DNA of 64,000 bases from Amycolatopsis sp. CA-126428 (GCF_002904335.1 NZ_PPHF01000110.1:24680-88679), one strand, 5' to 3'. Numbered from the stretch's first letter, positions 49,641 through 58,778 are shown. Made by a program: numbers and translations. The notes: generated by a model not told the origin, from the sequence alone.

Positions 49641-51356
49641 TCAGCGGGCCGCGGCGGCGGTGAGCACGCCGTCGAGCGCGGTCAGGAAGGACGGGAAGTG
49701 CGCGCCGAAGCGGCGCAGGTCGTGCTCGGCCTCCATGCCGCCGTACCAGTACAGCCCGGCCGAGCCGTCCGCCGAGGGGTTGAGCGCGGCGAAGGCGCCG
49801 AGCCAGCGTTCGGTGTCGCCCAGGACGACCGCGTACGGCAGCGAGCGGGAGAAGACCAGCTCGCGGTCGGCGGGCGGGATGTCCTCGGCCTTCGCGGTGT
49901 GCAGGTAGTCGAGCAGGCCGCGGACCTGCCCCACCAGGGCGCGGCCGCGGGCGGTGCGGGACGGCAGCAGCGCGGCCACCGCGACGACCGCGAGCCCGGC
50001 CAGCGCGACGGCGACGCCGAGCAGCGCGTACCCGGCGGTGAAGGTGAGCACCGCGGTGGTGACCAGGCCGAGCGTGAAGATCCCGGCGCCGAGCCAGGTC
50101 AGCCGGCCGCGGGCGGTGTCCGGGCGGCGGGAGAACCAGCGCTTGGTGACGACGTCGGCGTACATCGCGTCGCTGATCCGGCGCAGGTCGAGCCCGCCGC
50201 GGGCGCGCAACTGCGACACGAGCACGGTGTCGGTGCCCGGCGGCAGCAGGGTTTCGCAGACGGCGCGCTCGAAGTCGTGGAGGTGTTCGTCCGGCGGGTT
50301 GCGGCGGGTGAGCTGCCAGTCGGGCCCGGGTACTTCGGCCAGCCACAGGTAGTTGCGGACGGCCAGGTCGACCACGGTGGCGCTGATGTCGACGACGTCG
50401 ACGGTCTCGTCGACGACCGTGCCGACCTGGCCGGGCAGCACGCCGTCGGGGCTGGCGAAGAAGACGCGGTCGCCGTCGCGCAGGAGGACCTCGACCGGGC
50501 CGCTGGCGGTGCGCAGCGCGCCGGCGTCCTGCTGGCGGCGCCGCCGGACGAAGAGCGCGGCCGCCACGAGGAAGGCGAGCAGGACGGCGAAGGCGATCCC
50601 GGTCAGCGGCGTCAGCGCGAAGGCGTTGGCGAGCAGGCCGATGCCGGCGAACTCCGCGTTCGCCGGGGTGGTGCCGGCGGGCAGGCCGACGAGGAGGTCG
50701 ACGCGGTCGCCGGGGCGGACGTCGTTCTGTTCGAGCCGGACGACCCCGGTGTGGTCGACCTCGGCGAGGGTGCAGCGCTGGCCGGAGCCGACCGGCCCGG
50801 CGAAACAGTCCACAGGCGACAAATGGGTGCTCGGGGCGAGCAGCGACGCGGTGAGCTTGGCCAGCGGGGAGTCGAACCCGCCGGCGACCTGCCAGCGCGC
50901 CTGCTGGCGGCCGTTCTGGTCGGCGACGGCGCCGTCGACGGTGAACGTGGCGCTCCCGGTGCCGCCGGCGAAGGTGAGGACGAGCTGGTCACCGGTCAGT
51001 TCGCCGGTGGCGGCGCCGTCGGTCTTGACGTCGCGGACGGCGAAGACGCGGTCCTGCTCGTCGCTCGCGGGGACCTTGAGGGGGACGCGCGAGACGAGCT
51101 GCCGGCCGCCGGGGACGGTGACGCGTTCGGTGACGGAGAGGGTGCCGTCGCGCAGGAGTTTGAGGGCGACGTCGGCGGTGGCCCCTTCGGGCGGCCGGAC
51201 GTCCTGCCCGGAGAGCAGCTGGGGTTTCTTGACCTGGTCGGCGGGCAGGTTCGGCAGGACGGGCCCGGCCGACGGCCCCTGCGCGGCCGCGGGCCCACCG
51301 GCGGCCAGCACCCCCGCGACGGCGATCGCGGCGGCGGTCCCCCATTTCATCGGCAC
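49641..51356 (-). CDS. DUF2207-type membrane protein (upstream paralogue)
   Basis: 571 residues from GTG at 51356 (ATG at 51350 is an alternative). A signal peptide (AVAGVLAAGGPAAAQG) leads to LLRDGTLSVTERVTVPGGRQLVSRVPLKVPASDEQDRVFAVRDV, a helix (GIAFAVLLAFLVAAALFV), and VDLAVRNYLWLAEVPGPDWQLTRRNPPDEHLHDFERAV. Two further helices and RELVFSRSLPYAVVLGDTERWLGAF follow. The order and motifs match the downstream gene throughout, so the two are tandem duplicates with a two-base gap. They may form a heteromeric membrane complex. Function unknown. Confidence 0.82.
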   Translation of the reverse strand: MPMKWGTAAAIAVAGVLAAGGPAAAQGPSAGPVLPNLPADQVKKPQLLSGQDVRPPEGATADVALKLLRDGTLSVTERVTVPGGRQLVSRVPLKVPASDEQDRVFAVRDVKTDGAATGELTGDQLVLTFAGGTGSATFTVDGAVADQNGRQQARWQVAGGFDSPLAKLTASLLAPSTHLSPVDCFAGPVGSGQRCTLAEVDHTGVVRLEQNDVRPGDRVDLLVGLPAGTTPANAEFAGIGLLANAFALTPLTGIAFAVLLAFLVAAALFVRRRRQQDAGALRTASGPVEVLLRDGDRVFFASPDGVLPGQVGTVVDETVDVVDISATVVDLAVRNYLWLAEVPGPDWQLTRRNPPDEHLHDFERAVCETLLPPGTDTVLVSQLRARGGLDLRRISDAMYADVVTKRWFSRRPDTARGRLTWLGAGIFTLGLVTTAVLTFTAGYALLGVAVALAGLAVVAVAALLPSRTARGRALVGQVRGLLDYLHTAKAEDIPPADRELVFSRSLPYAVVLGDTERWLGAFAALNPSADGSAGLYWYGGMEAEHDLRRFGAHFPSFLTALDGVLTAAAAR

Positions 51357-51460
51357 AGCACCACACCCTAGAGCACTCGATCTATGCTGACGCCCGGAAC
51401 GGCGCGATCATCGCAGGTACGCCGCTTCCGACGGGGAAATCGCACGGGGGGTTCCACTCG

Positions 51461-52894
51461 ATGACGCACGGCCCGCAGGGTCCCGGTCCACAGGACCCGC
51501 GCCGCCCGTTGCCGCCGCCGGGAGCGCGGCCGTTGCCGCCGCCGGGGGTGCGGCCGCTGCCGGGGCAGGGTGGGCCGCCGAACCGCTTCGGTGCGCCTGG
51601 GCAGCAGCCGCCGCCAGGCTCTGGGCCCGGGCAAGCCAGGCCACCCGCAGCACCCGGGCCGCCAACCCCCTTCGGTGCGCCCGGCCAGCAACCGCAAGGC
51701 CCCTTCGGCGCGCCGGGTGTCCCGCAGCCGCCGCAAACTCCCTACGGGCCGTACCGCCATCCCCTTCCACCGCCCGCGCGGGCCCCACTGCCGCCGCCGG
51801 CCGCCGCCGTTGCGCCCGTCTTCGTCCCGGGCTATGCCGGGCCGCCCTCCTTCGGGCCGCGGTTCGCGCCCGGCTACACCCCCTACGTCGCCAAGAAGTC
51901 GAACGCCGGGGTGATCGTCGCGGTCGCTCTCTTCGCGGTCGTCGTCGTCGCGGGTGGGCTCGTCGCCGCCGTCGCGCTGTCCGGGAAGCACCAGCGGCAC
52001 GTCGCCGACGCCGGCTACTCCAGCACCTACCCCACCACGACCGACGAGACCACCACCGAGGCGAGCACCACCGCGACCACCTCCGCCACCGAGGAACCGA
52101 CCACCCGCCCGGCCCGCACCACCGAGCGCGAGACACCGACGTCGCGGCCCCCGGCCGGGCCGCGCTCGGTCGTGGCCACCGGGGACAACCCGCTCTTCGG
52201 CGGCGCGGACTACGGCCTGCAGAACGTCCCGTGCTCCCTGAGCCGCTGGGCGACCGACCAAAGCAGCGTCACGCGGTTCTTCCAGTCCGGCATCGCCTGC
52301 CTCGACGCGATGTGGTCGCGCATGCTCGGCGCCGTCGACCTGCCGTTCCGGACGCCGAACCTGTCGGTGCCGCGGTCACTGTCGGAATCGTCGACCCCGT
52401 GCGGCAGCGGCGGCACCACCACCGGCGTCACGCCGTTCTACTGCTCGGCGAACAACACGATCTATATGCCGATGGACCGGATCGAGCTCGACGTGTGGGG
52501 CAACCACCCCGGCCCGTACCTGTCGATCCTGGCCCACGAATACGGCCACCACGTGCAGAACATGTCCGGCATCACCGAGGCCTTCGCCAACCAGCGCTAC
52601 GACGCGGGCGCCGACTCGGCGGCCGGCCTGGAACTGTCGCGGCGCCTGGAACTCGAGGCGCAGTGCTTCTCCGGGATGTTCCTCGGCTCGGCCTCGGTTT
52701 CCGGCGGCTCGGTCGACAAGAACATCTACAACGAAGCCTGGAACGCCCAGGACCGCGGCGACGACTACGCCCGCAACGGCAAACGCGACCACGGCAGCGC
52801 CAAGCACAACATCAGCTGGTGGCAGCACGGTGCTTCGAAAAACCGGAACCAGCAGTGCAACACGTGGCTTTCGCCATCGGGTGACGTCTCGTAG
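51461..52894 (+). CDS. Membrane-anchored neutral zinc metallopeptidase (YpfJ-like)
   Basis: 477 residues: a long Pro/Gly-rich cytoplasmic leader (about 1-145), a transmembrane helix (AGVIVAVALFAVVVVAGGLVAAVAL), a Thr-rich stalk, then a zinc metallopeptidase domain. The active site is SILAHEYGHHVQNMSGI with the downstream ligand region LELEAQCFSGMFLG. Cys pairs (VPCSLS, IACLD, TPCGSG, FYCSAN) suggest disulphides outside the cell. The family is the neutral zinc metallopeptidase DUF; substrates are unknown. It is divergent from the DUF2207 pair, and a close paralogue lies at 60797. Confidence 0.88.
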   Translation: MTHGPQGPGPQDPRRPLPPPGARPLPPPGVRPLPGQGGPPNRFGAPGQQPPPGSGPGQARPPAAPGPPTPFGAPGQQPQGPFGAPGVPQPPQTPYGPYRHPLPPPARAPLPPPAAAVAPVFVPGYAGPPSFGPRFAPGYTPYVAKKSNAGVIVAVALFAVVVVAGGLVAAVALSGKHQRHVADAGYSSTYPTTTDETTTEASTTATTSATEEPTTRPARTTERETPTSRPPAGPRSVVATGDNPLFGGADYGLQNVPCSLSRWATDQSSVTRFFQSGIACLDAMWSRMLGAVDLPFRTPNLSVPRSLSESSTPCGSGGTTTGVTPFYCSANNTIYMPMDRIELDVWGNHPGPYLSILAHEYGHHVQNMSGITEAFANQRYDAGADSAAGLELSRRLELEAQCFSGMFLGSASVSGGSVDKNIYNEAWNAQDRGDDYARNGKRDHGSAKHNISWWQHGASKNRNQQCNTWLSPSGDVS

Positions 52895-52900
52895 CGCCGG

Positions 52901-53269
52901 TCAGCCGCGGTCGTGGAGCGTGACGTGGTAGCCGTCGGGGTCGGCGAAGGTGAACGTCCGGCCGAAGGGACCGTCGATCGGGGCGGAGACGATGGGGTGC
53001 CCGTCGGCGGCGAGAGCGTCGTGGATGGCCTGGACGTCGGTCGCGTGGAGCCAGATCGCCGCACCGATGCCGGGCTGGGCGACGGAGGCGAGATCCGTGC
53101 CGGGAACGATGTCGCGGAGCGCGAACACGATCGGCTTCGTCTCGAAGACGACGGCGTGCGGCGGTCCGGCCGGCGAGCGGACGAGGCCGAGGTACCGCTC
53201 GTAGAACGCCTGCGACGCGGTGAGATCGCGCGCCTGCAGCGAGATGAAGTCGGGGCCGGTGGCGGGCAT
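52901..53269 (-). CDS. VOC-family (glyoxalase/bleomycin-resistance fold) protein
   Basis: 122 residues forming two beta-alpha-beta3 modules: PDFISLQARDLTASQAFYERYLGLV and AIWLHATDVQAIHDALAADGHPIV...GRTFTFADPDGYHVTLHD. The terminal Glu/His-type metal ligands are not all obvious, so dioxygenase, glyoxalase or antibiotic-binding roles are all possible. It starts at ATG 53269 behind AAAGGAGC. Two palindromic operators lie directly upstream, so it is tightly regulated, yet no regulator gene is adjacent. Confidence 0.88.
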   Translation of the reverse strand: MPATGPDFISLQARDLTASQAFYERYLGLVRSPAGPPHAVVFETKPIVFALRDIVPGTDLASVAQPGIGAAIWLHATDVQAIHDALAADGHPIVSAPIDGPFGRTFTFADPDGYHVTLHDRG

Positions 53270-53291
53270 GGTGGTGCTCCTTTTCGCTCCA

Positions 53292-53337
53292 TGTCAGGTT
53301 CCTGACACGCACCACCGTATGTCAGGATCCTGACATA
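53292..53337. promoter_or_regulatory. Two palindromic operators upstream of the VOC gene
   Basis: TGTCAGGTTCCTGACA (53292-53307, one central mismatch) and TATGTCAGGATCCTGACATA (53318-53337, a perfect 20-bp palindrome) have centres 28 bp apart. They share GTCAGG-N2-CCTGAC arms and lie 23 to 68 bp upstream of the VOC start, typical of a MarR- or TetR-type repressor. Confidence 0.85.
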
Positions 53338-53384
53338 GGTCAAGGCGGCGTCGGCTCATTGCTCTCGTCGCGAAGGAGCGCCCG

Positions 53385-54332
53385 TCAGCTGGGCGGGGTG
53401 AAGGGGTTCTCCACGGGCACCGGCGTGCCGGACGGCGGCGTCGGGGGCTCGGGCTGCGCGGTGGGCTGAACGCCGGCCGGGTGCGGCCCCGCCGGCGGCC
53501 ATGGCGACGCCGTCGGCCTCGGATAGGGCGCCCCCGGCGGATAGCCGGGCCGGTTCTGAGCCGCGTACGCCTGGAACGCCCGGGCGTGGTCGCGGTTGCG
53601 CCGCTCCGCCAGCACCGCCGCCAGGAACGCCCACGGCGGCACCTCGGGCGGCACCGGCGTGCCCAGCGCGTTCCCCATCTGCTGCGCGAGCCCCCAGCCC
53701 AGCGCGTGCGACGCCTCCGGCCGCAGCTCGCGGAACCGGGCGAGGAACTGGCGGCTCGCCAGCGCGAGGTCGTCCGGCAGCCGCGTCAGGTCGAGCTGCG
53801 CCGCCCAGCCCTCGAGGCCCGGCGGCATGGCGACCGCCGCGTACCCGGCGGTCGACGGGGCCCGGTCGCGGACCACCAGCGTCCCGGCCAGGAAGTCGCC
53901 CACGCGGCGGCCGTTCGACGAGCACAGCGACACGATCACCGCGACCGCGCCGAACAGCCCGAGCGCCCAGAAGTCCACGACGAAGCCGGCCAGCCCGCGC
54001 ACCAGCGCGTGCCGGAACCGGATCGGGCCGCCGTCGACGCGCACCACCCGCAGGCCCACCGCCATCTTGCCGAGCGAGCGGCCGCGCGAGAGCGTCTCGA
54101 ACACGACCGGGTAGCCGACCATGATCAGCACCACGAACACCAGCAGCACCGTCAGGACGAGCGATTCGTCGGCGCCCGGCATCACGAACGAGAGCACCAT
54201 GATCGCCGCCAGCAGCAGCGCGAACTGCAGGAGCACGTCCAGCGCCATCGCCAGTGCGCGGCTGGCGAGCTTGGCCACACGCAGGTCCAGGACGACCGCT
54301 TCGCCGGTGACCAGCTCGGATTCCTCGTGCAC
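53385..54332 (-). CDS. RDD-family membrane protein (Rv3695-like)
   Basis: 315 residues. The RDD domain has four hydrophobic segments: AKLASRALAMALDVLLQFALLLAAIMVL, VLTVLLVFVVLIMVGYPVVFE, FRHALVRGLAGFVVDFWALGLF, and AVAVIVSL with SNGRRVGDFLAGTLVVRDR. In some bacteria RDD proteins act as cation antiporters or membrane organisers. A soluble helical part and a Pro-rich tail of about 70 residues follow. The start is GTG at 54332. It is divergent from the SpoIIM-like gene with a 34-bp gap, so both mRNAs should be leaderless. Confidence 0.88.
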   Translation of the reverse strand: MHEESELVTGEAVVLDLRVAKLASRALAMALDVLLQFALLLAAIMVLSFVMPGADESLVLTVLLVFVVLIMVGYPVVFETLSRGRSLGKMAVGLRVVRVDGGPIRFRHALVRGLAGFVVDFWALGLFGAVAVIVSLCSSNGRRVGDFLAGTLVVRDRAPSTAGYAAVAMPPGLEGWAAQLDLTRLPDDLALASRQFLARFRELRPEASHALGWGLAQQMGNALGTPVPPEVPPWAFLAAVLAERRNRDHARAFQAYAAQNRPGYPPGAPYPRPTASPWPPAGPHPAGVQPTAQPEPPTPPSGTPVPVENPFTPPS

Positions 54333-54366
54333 GCTGCCCAGCGTATCGACGGATAGGGTGGTCGGC
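54333..54366. promoter_or_regulatory. Overlapping divergent promoters, both probably leaderless
   Basis: Only 34 bp separate the GTG starts of the RDD and SpoIIM-like genes. TAGGGT (54354-54359) is seven bases before the plus-strand GTG, and GATACG on the minus strand lies about ten bases before the other GTG. The two -35 regions must fall inside the opposite coding regions. Confidence 0.5.
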
Positions 54367-55374
54367 GTGGATGTGGACGTGTTCGTCGCCGCGCACGCGG
54401 CGGAGTGGACCCGGCTCGGTGAGCTGATCCGGCGCGGCGGCAAGCTGACCGGACCGGAAGCCGACGAGCTGGTGACGCTCTACCAGCGGACCGCGACGCA
54501 CCTGTCGATCGTGCGATCGGTCGCGCCGGACCCGGCCCTGCTCGGCCGGCTGTCCGATCTGGTCGCCCGCGGCCGGTCGGCGGTCTCCGGGGCGCACAAC
54601 CCGGCCTGGCGCGAGGTCACCCGCTTCTTCACGCACCGGTTCCCCGCCGCGGTCTACCTCTCGCGGCGCTGGTGGATCCCGGCCGCGCTCGCGTCGATCG
54701 CGGTGATGGTGGTGATCGCCGTCTGGGTCGCGCGCGATCCGCTCGTGCGCGCGTCACTGGGCACCCCGGCCGAGCTGAGCGAGCTGACCAAGCCCGGCGG
54801 CCAGGCGGAGAACTACTACTCGACCGGGCCGGCGGCGTCCTTCGCGGCGCGCGTCTGGACGAACAACGCGTGGGTGGCGGCGACCTGCCTGTTCCTCGGC
54901 GTCGCGCTGGGCCTGCCGGTGATCGGCGCGCTCTGGCTGAATTCGCTCAACGCCGGGCTGATCATCGGCGCGATGAGCGCGGCCGGCCGCGGCGACGTGA
55001 TGATCGGGCTCCTGCTCCCCCACGGCCTCCTGGAGCTGACGGCGGTGTTCGTCGCGGCGGGCACCGGCCTGCGGCTCGGCTGGACGGTGATCGACCCGGG
55101 CCGCCGCTCGCGCACGGCCGCGCTCGCCGAGCAGGGCCGGTCGGTGGTGGTGATGGCGCTCGGGCTGACGTGCGTGCTGTTGGTGTCCGGGGTGATCGAG
55201 GCGTTCGTGACCCCGTCGGGCTGGCCGACGTGGTTGCGCGTCGGCATCGGCGCGCTGGCCGAAATCGCTTTCCTGACTTACGTTTTCACGCTCGGCCGCC
55301 GGGCGGCGAAGGACGGCGAGGTCGGCGACCTCGACGCCCGGGACGCCGGTGACGCCCTGCCCGAAGCCGCCTGA
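54367..55374 (+). CDS. SpoIIM-like (stage II sporulation M) membrane protein (Rv3694c-like)
   Basis: 335 residues. A soluble helical N-terminal part (about 1-100; DVFVAAHAAEWTRLGELIRRGGKLTGPEADELVTLYQRTATHLSIVRS) precedes five or six transmembrane helices. The SpoIIM core is FAARVWTNNAWVAATCLFLGVALGLPVIGALWLNSLNAGLIIGAMSAAGRGDVMIGLLLPHGLLELTAVFVAAGTGLRLGW. Its partner in mycobacteria sits beside MoxR2 and DUF58 genes, as here. GTG at 54367 is favoured by the promoter position. It converges with the DUF58 gene two bases later. Confidence 0.9.
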   Translation: MDVDVFVAAHAAEWTRLGELIRRGGKLTGPEADELVTLYQRTATHLSIVRSVAPDPALLGRLSDLVARGRSAVSGAHNPAWREVTRFFTHRFPAAVYLSRRWWIPAALASIAVMVVIAVWVARDPLVRASLGTPAELSELTKPGGQAENYYSTGPAASFAARVWTNNAWVAATCLFLGVALGLPVIGALWLNSLNAGLIIGAMSAAGRGDVMIGLLLPHGLLELTAVFVAAGTGLRLGWTVIDPGRRSRTAALAEQGRSVVVMALGLTCVLLVSGVIEAFVTPSGWPTWLRVGIGALAEIAFLTYVFTLGRRAAKDGEVGDLDARDAGDALPEAA

Positions 55375-55376
55375 CT

Positions 55377-56669
55377 TCAGAGCCGTCCGGCGGCTTTCAA
55401 CGCCAGGTAGCGGTCCGCGAGCGCCGGCGGCAGCTCCTCCGGGACCGCGTCCACCACGCTCACCCCGCGCCGCACCAGCCGTTCGGTGACCCGCAGGCGC
55501 TCGGCCGTCGTGCGCGCCGCCGAGGCCGCGTCGTAGACCGCTTCCGCGTCGCCGCGGGCCGCCAGCATCTCCGCCACCCGGGGGTCCGCCACCGACGCCA
55601 CCACCAGCTCGTGCCGCCCGGTCAGCGTGCTCAGCACCGGGAACAAGCCCTCCTCCAGCGGCGCCGCGTCCAGCCCGGTCAGCAACACGACCAGGGCGCG
55701 GCGGCGGGTGCGCCGGAGCACCTCCGCGATCATGCCGCGCGCGTCCGTCTCGACCAGCGACGGCTCGAGCGGCGCCATCGCGTTCACCAGCGACGTCAGC
55801 AGCGAAGCGCCGGACGAACCCTGCACCGCCGCCCGCAACCGCCGGTCGTAGGCCAGCAGGTCGACGCGGTCGCCGGCCCGGGAAGCCAGTGCTGCCAGCA
55901 GCAACGCCGCGTCCATCGCCGCGTCGAGCCGCGGTGCGTCGCCGACCCGGCCCGCCGAGACGCGGCCCGTGTCGAGCACCAGCACGACGTGCCGGTCGCG
56001 CTCGGGGCGCCAGGTCCGGACCATGACGTCGTGCGCCCGCGCGGTCGCCCGCCAGTCGATGGACCGGACGTCGTCGCCGATGACGTACTCGCGCAGCGAG
56101 TCGAATTCCGTGCCCTGGCCCCGGATCAGCACCGCGTTGCGGCCGTCGAGCTGCTGCAGCCGCGCCAGCCGGGACGGCAGGTGCTTGCGGCTGTGGAACG
56201 GCGGCAGCACCCGGACCGTCCACGGCACCGCGTGCGACCCCTGCCGCGCGGCCAGGCCCAGCGGCCCGACCGACCGGACCGTCACCCGCGCCGCCGTCCG
56301 GTCACCCCGCCGCGACGGCCGCAACGCCGTCACCAGCGCCCGGCGCTCCCCCGCCGGGACGCGCAGGGAGTGGCGGTCGGACGCGCCCGCGCTCGGCGGC
56401 CACGCGTCACGCAGCTGCCCGCGCACCGCGCGGCCACCGGGGTTCGCGACCACCAGCGTCACCTCGCACGGCTCGCCGAGCCGGACCGAAGTGTCGCCCG
56501 AGCGCGAAAACCTCAGCGCCCGCACGCTTCCCGCCAGCACGAGGTCGACGACGACGAGCACCAGCAGCACCGCGGCGACCGCCAGCATCCCCGTGCCCGA
56601 CGGCAGGAGCAGCCCGACCACCAGCGCGCCGAACAGCGCCAGCAGCCCGAGCCTTCCGGTGACGGCCAT
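55377..56669 (-). CDS. DUF58 (VWA-like) protein of the MoxR cluster (Rv3693-like)
   Basis: 430 residues. Two N-terminal transmembrane helices are followed by a beta domain, then the DUF58 motif RGQGTEFDSLREYVIGDDVRSIDWRATAR. A von Willebrand A-like fold comes next: HVVLVLDTGRVS is a degenerate MIDAS, with a DTG and no full DxSxS. DUF58 proteins are partners of MoxR ATPases, which are thought to remodel or insert metal-binding clients. It lies one base after the MoxR gene stop, in the same operon. Confidence 0.9.
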   Translation of the reverse strand: MAVTGRLGLLALFGALVVGLLLPSGTGMLAVAAVLLVLVVVDLVLAGSVRALRFSRSGDTSVRLGEPCEVTLVVANPGGRAVRGQLRDAWPPSAGASDRHSLRVPAGERRALVTALRPSRRGDRTAARVTVRSVGPLGLAARQGSHAVPWTVRVLPPFHSRKHLPSRLARLQQLDGRNAVLIRGQGTEFDSLREYVIGDDVRSIDWRATARAHDVMVRTWRPERDRHVVLVLDTGRVSAGRVGDAPRLDAAMDAALLLAALASRAGDRVDLLAYDRRLRAAVQGSSGASLLTSLVNAMAPLEPSLVETDARGMIAEVLRRTRRRALVVLLTGLDAAPLEEGLFPVLSTLTGRHELVVASVADPRVAEMLAARGDAEAVYDAASAARTTAERLRVTERLVRRGVSVVDAVPEELPPALADRYLALKAAGRL

Positions 56670-56670
56670 G

Positions 56671-57642
56671 TCAGCGCGGCACGGGCACGGACGCGAGCAC
56701 GCGGTCCAGCACGCCGTCCGCGGTGACGCCCTCGAGCTCCGCCTCCGGCCGGACGTCCAGGCGGTGCCGCAGCGCGGGCCGGGCGAGGGCCTTGACGTCG
56801 TCGGGGGTCGCGTAGTCGCGCCCGGCGAGCCACGCCCAGGCGCGGGTCACCGCGAGCAAGGCCGTGGCACCACGGGGGGAAACGCCGATCCGCACCGACG
56901 GCAGCTGCCGCGTCGCCCGGCACAGGTCGACGACGTACCCGATCACCTCGGGCCCGATCGTCACGCGGGCCACGGCTTCGCGCGCCGCGGCGAGTTCGGG
57001 GGCACCGGCGACCGCACGCAGGCCCGCCGCGGCCAGGTTGCGCGGGTCGAAGCCCTGGGCGTGCCGCCACAGGATCCCGATCTCGTCTTCGCGCGAGGGC
57101 GCCGGCATGGTCAGCTTGAGCAGGAACCGGTCCAGCTGCGCCTCCGGCAGCGGGTAGGTGCCCTCGTACTCCACCGGGTTCTGGGTGGCGATCACGATGA
57201 ACGGGTCGGGCAGCGGCCGTGACTTGCCGTCGATCGAAACCTGCCGCTCCTCCATCGCCTCCAGCAGCGACGACTGCGTCTTCGGCGGGGTCCGGTTGAT
57301 CTCGTCGGCGAGCAGCAGGTTCGTGAACACCGGCCCCTCCCGGAAGGAGAACTCGCCGCTGTGCGCGTCGTAGACGATCGATCCGGTGACGTCGCCGGGC
57401 ATCAGGTCCGGGGTGAACTGCACGCGCGTGGTCTCCAGGTCCAGCGCCGCCGCCAGCGCCCGCACGAGCAGCGTCTTCGCCACGCCCGGGACGCCTTCGA
57501 GCAGCACGTGCCCCCGGCAGAGCAGCGCCAGGATCAGCCCGGTGACGGCGGCTTCGTTGCCGACGACGGCCTTGCCGACCTCGGCGCGCAACGCGATCAG
57601 CGCGTCGCGGGCCCCGGTCGCGTTCTCGGTACCGCTGGTCAA
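56671..57642 (-). CDS. MoxR-family AAA+ ATPase
   Basis: 323 residues. Walker A is GVPGVAKT, Walker B is LLLADEINRTPPKTQ, sensor 1 is IVIATQNPVEYEGTYPLPEAQLDRF, and the C-terminal lid follows (SVRIGVSPRGATALLAVTRAWAWLAGRDYATPDDVKAL). MoxR ATPases act as chaperones for VWA/DUF58 proteins. The start is TTG at 57642, preceded by GAGAGGCAGGGCG and overlapping the stop of the DUF4350 gene (TTGA). It corresponds to Rv3692 (moxR2) by gene order. Confidence 0.93.
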   Translation of the reverse strand: MTSGTENATGARDALIALRAEVGKAVVGNEAAVTGLILALLCRGHVLLEGVPGVAKTLLVRALAAALDLETTRVQFTPDLMPGDVTGSIVYDAHSGEFSFREGPVFTNLLLADEINRTPPKTQSSLLEAMEERQVSIDGKSRPLPDPFIVIATQNPVEYEGTYPLPEAQLDRFLLKLTMPAPSREDEIGILWRHAQGFDPRNLAAAGLRAVAGAPELAAAREAVARVTIGPEVIGYVVDLCRATRQLPSVRIGVSPRGATALLAVTRAWAWLAGRDYATPDDVKALARPALRHRLDVRPEAELEGVTADGVLDRVLASVPVPR

Positions 57643-58778
57643 GTTCGCCCTGCCTCTCGTTCCACCTGATCGAGTTCGCCGGCCAGCCGGACCAGCGCGG
57701 GGTCGTCCGGCACCGGCGGGCCGTAGAGGATCGCGCCGACTTCTCGGGCCGGCCTGCCGATCCGCGTGCTCACCGACTCCACCAGCGCCGCCGGGTCGGC
57801 GTCGCGCGGCAGGCCCAGCGCGGTCCGCAGCCGGCCGCGCGCGGCTTCCCGCAGCGTCTCACCCGCGTGCCCGGCCGCCTTGGCCCGCCGGTACAGCCGG
57901 GCGCGGCCTTCCGCCGTTTCGGCCGCGCGGACGACGATCGGCAGCGGCTCGGTGACCACCGGGCCGAGCCGGCGGGCCCGCCACAACGCCAGCAGGGCGA
58001 CGGCGACGAACGCCTGCGCGGCCCCGAAGTACCAGCCGTCCGGGATGAGGTCGAAGATCGACCGGCGGGAGGCGTCGAGCGCCGGGTCCGCGGTGGTCGG
58101 CAGGTACCAGACGAGCTTCGGGTGCGCGCCGAGCAGGCGCAGCGCCAGCGCCGCGTTGCCCTGTTCGGCGAGCCGCGCGTTGGTCAGCGGGGCCGGTGAG
58201 CCGAGCAGCGTCGTCGTGCCGCCGCCGTCGGCGAGCTGCAGCAGCGTGCCGCCGCCGTCCTCGCCGGGGTAGCACGAGCGCGCACCGGGCGAGGCGTAGC
58301 CGATGCCGCCGAGCGTGACCTCGCCCGCCGCGACCGCCGCGGCGACCGTGCACTGCGGCGGCAGCGTCCCGACGTCGCTGTGGCCGGCCTGGTGCACCAG
58401 CGGCAGCGAATCGTGCAGCGTCGGCTCCCCCGGCGTCACCAGGACGACGTCGGCCGCGCGCTCGCGCAGCGCGTCGAACCGCTTCGCCGGGGCCAGATCG
58501 GGTGCGGTGACGAGCAGCGTCGCGTCGTCGCCGATTTCGGCGTCCGCTTCGGCGACCGTGTGCACGGTCCGGACGTCGACGCCCTGGTCCTTCAGCAGTT
58601 TCGCGAGGGCGTGCGCGCCACCGGGTTCGTACGAGCCGGGCTCGAGGGCGCCGTGGGTCTGTTCGCCGCGGCCGAGCAGGAGCAGGGCACCGGCGATGAA
58701 GATCAGGACGAGGAGCGCCAGGGGAACGCGGGCACCACGCCAGATCCGGCGTACGTCGGGCGAGACCGAGGTGCTCAC
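57639..58778 (-). CDS. DUF4350-domain membrane protein (Rv3691-like)
   Basis: 379 residues. An N-terminal transmembrane helix (VPLALLVLIFIAGALLLLG) leads to an extracytoplasmic Rossmann-like DUF4350 domain beginning GALEPGSYEPGGAHALAKLLKDQGVDVRTVHT. A second helix (GWYFGAAQAFVAVALLALW) and a cytoplasmic helical tail (TAEGRARLYRRAKAAGHAGETLREAARGRL) follow. It likely forms a membrane complex with MoxR, DUF58 and DUF4129 products. The start is GTG at 58778, overlapping the DUF4129 stop by four bases. Confidence 0.88.
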   Translation of the reverse strand: MSTSVSPDVRRIWRGARVPLALLVLIFIAGALLLLGRGEQTHGALEPGSYEPGGAHALAKLLKDQGVDVRTVHTVAEADAEIGDDATLLVTAPDLAPAKRFDALRERAADVVLVTPGEPTLHDSLPLVHQAGHSDVGTLPPQCTVAAAVAAGEVTLGGIGYASPGARSCYPGEDGGGTLLQLADGGGTTTLLGSPAPLTNARLAEQGNAALALRLLGAHPKLVWYLPTTADPALDASRRSIFDLIPDGWYFGAAQAFVAVALLALWRARRLGPVVTEPLPIVVRAAETAEGRARLYRRAKAAGHAGETLREAARGRLRTALGLPRDADPAALVESVSTRIGRPAREVGAILYGPPVPDDPALVRLAGELDQVEREAGRT

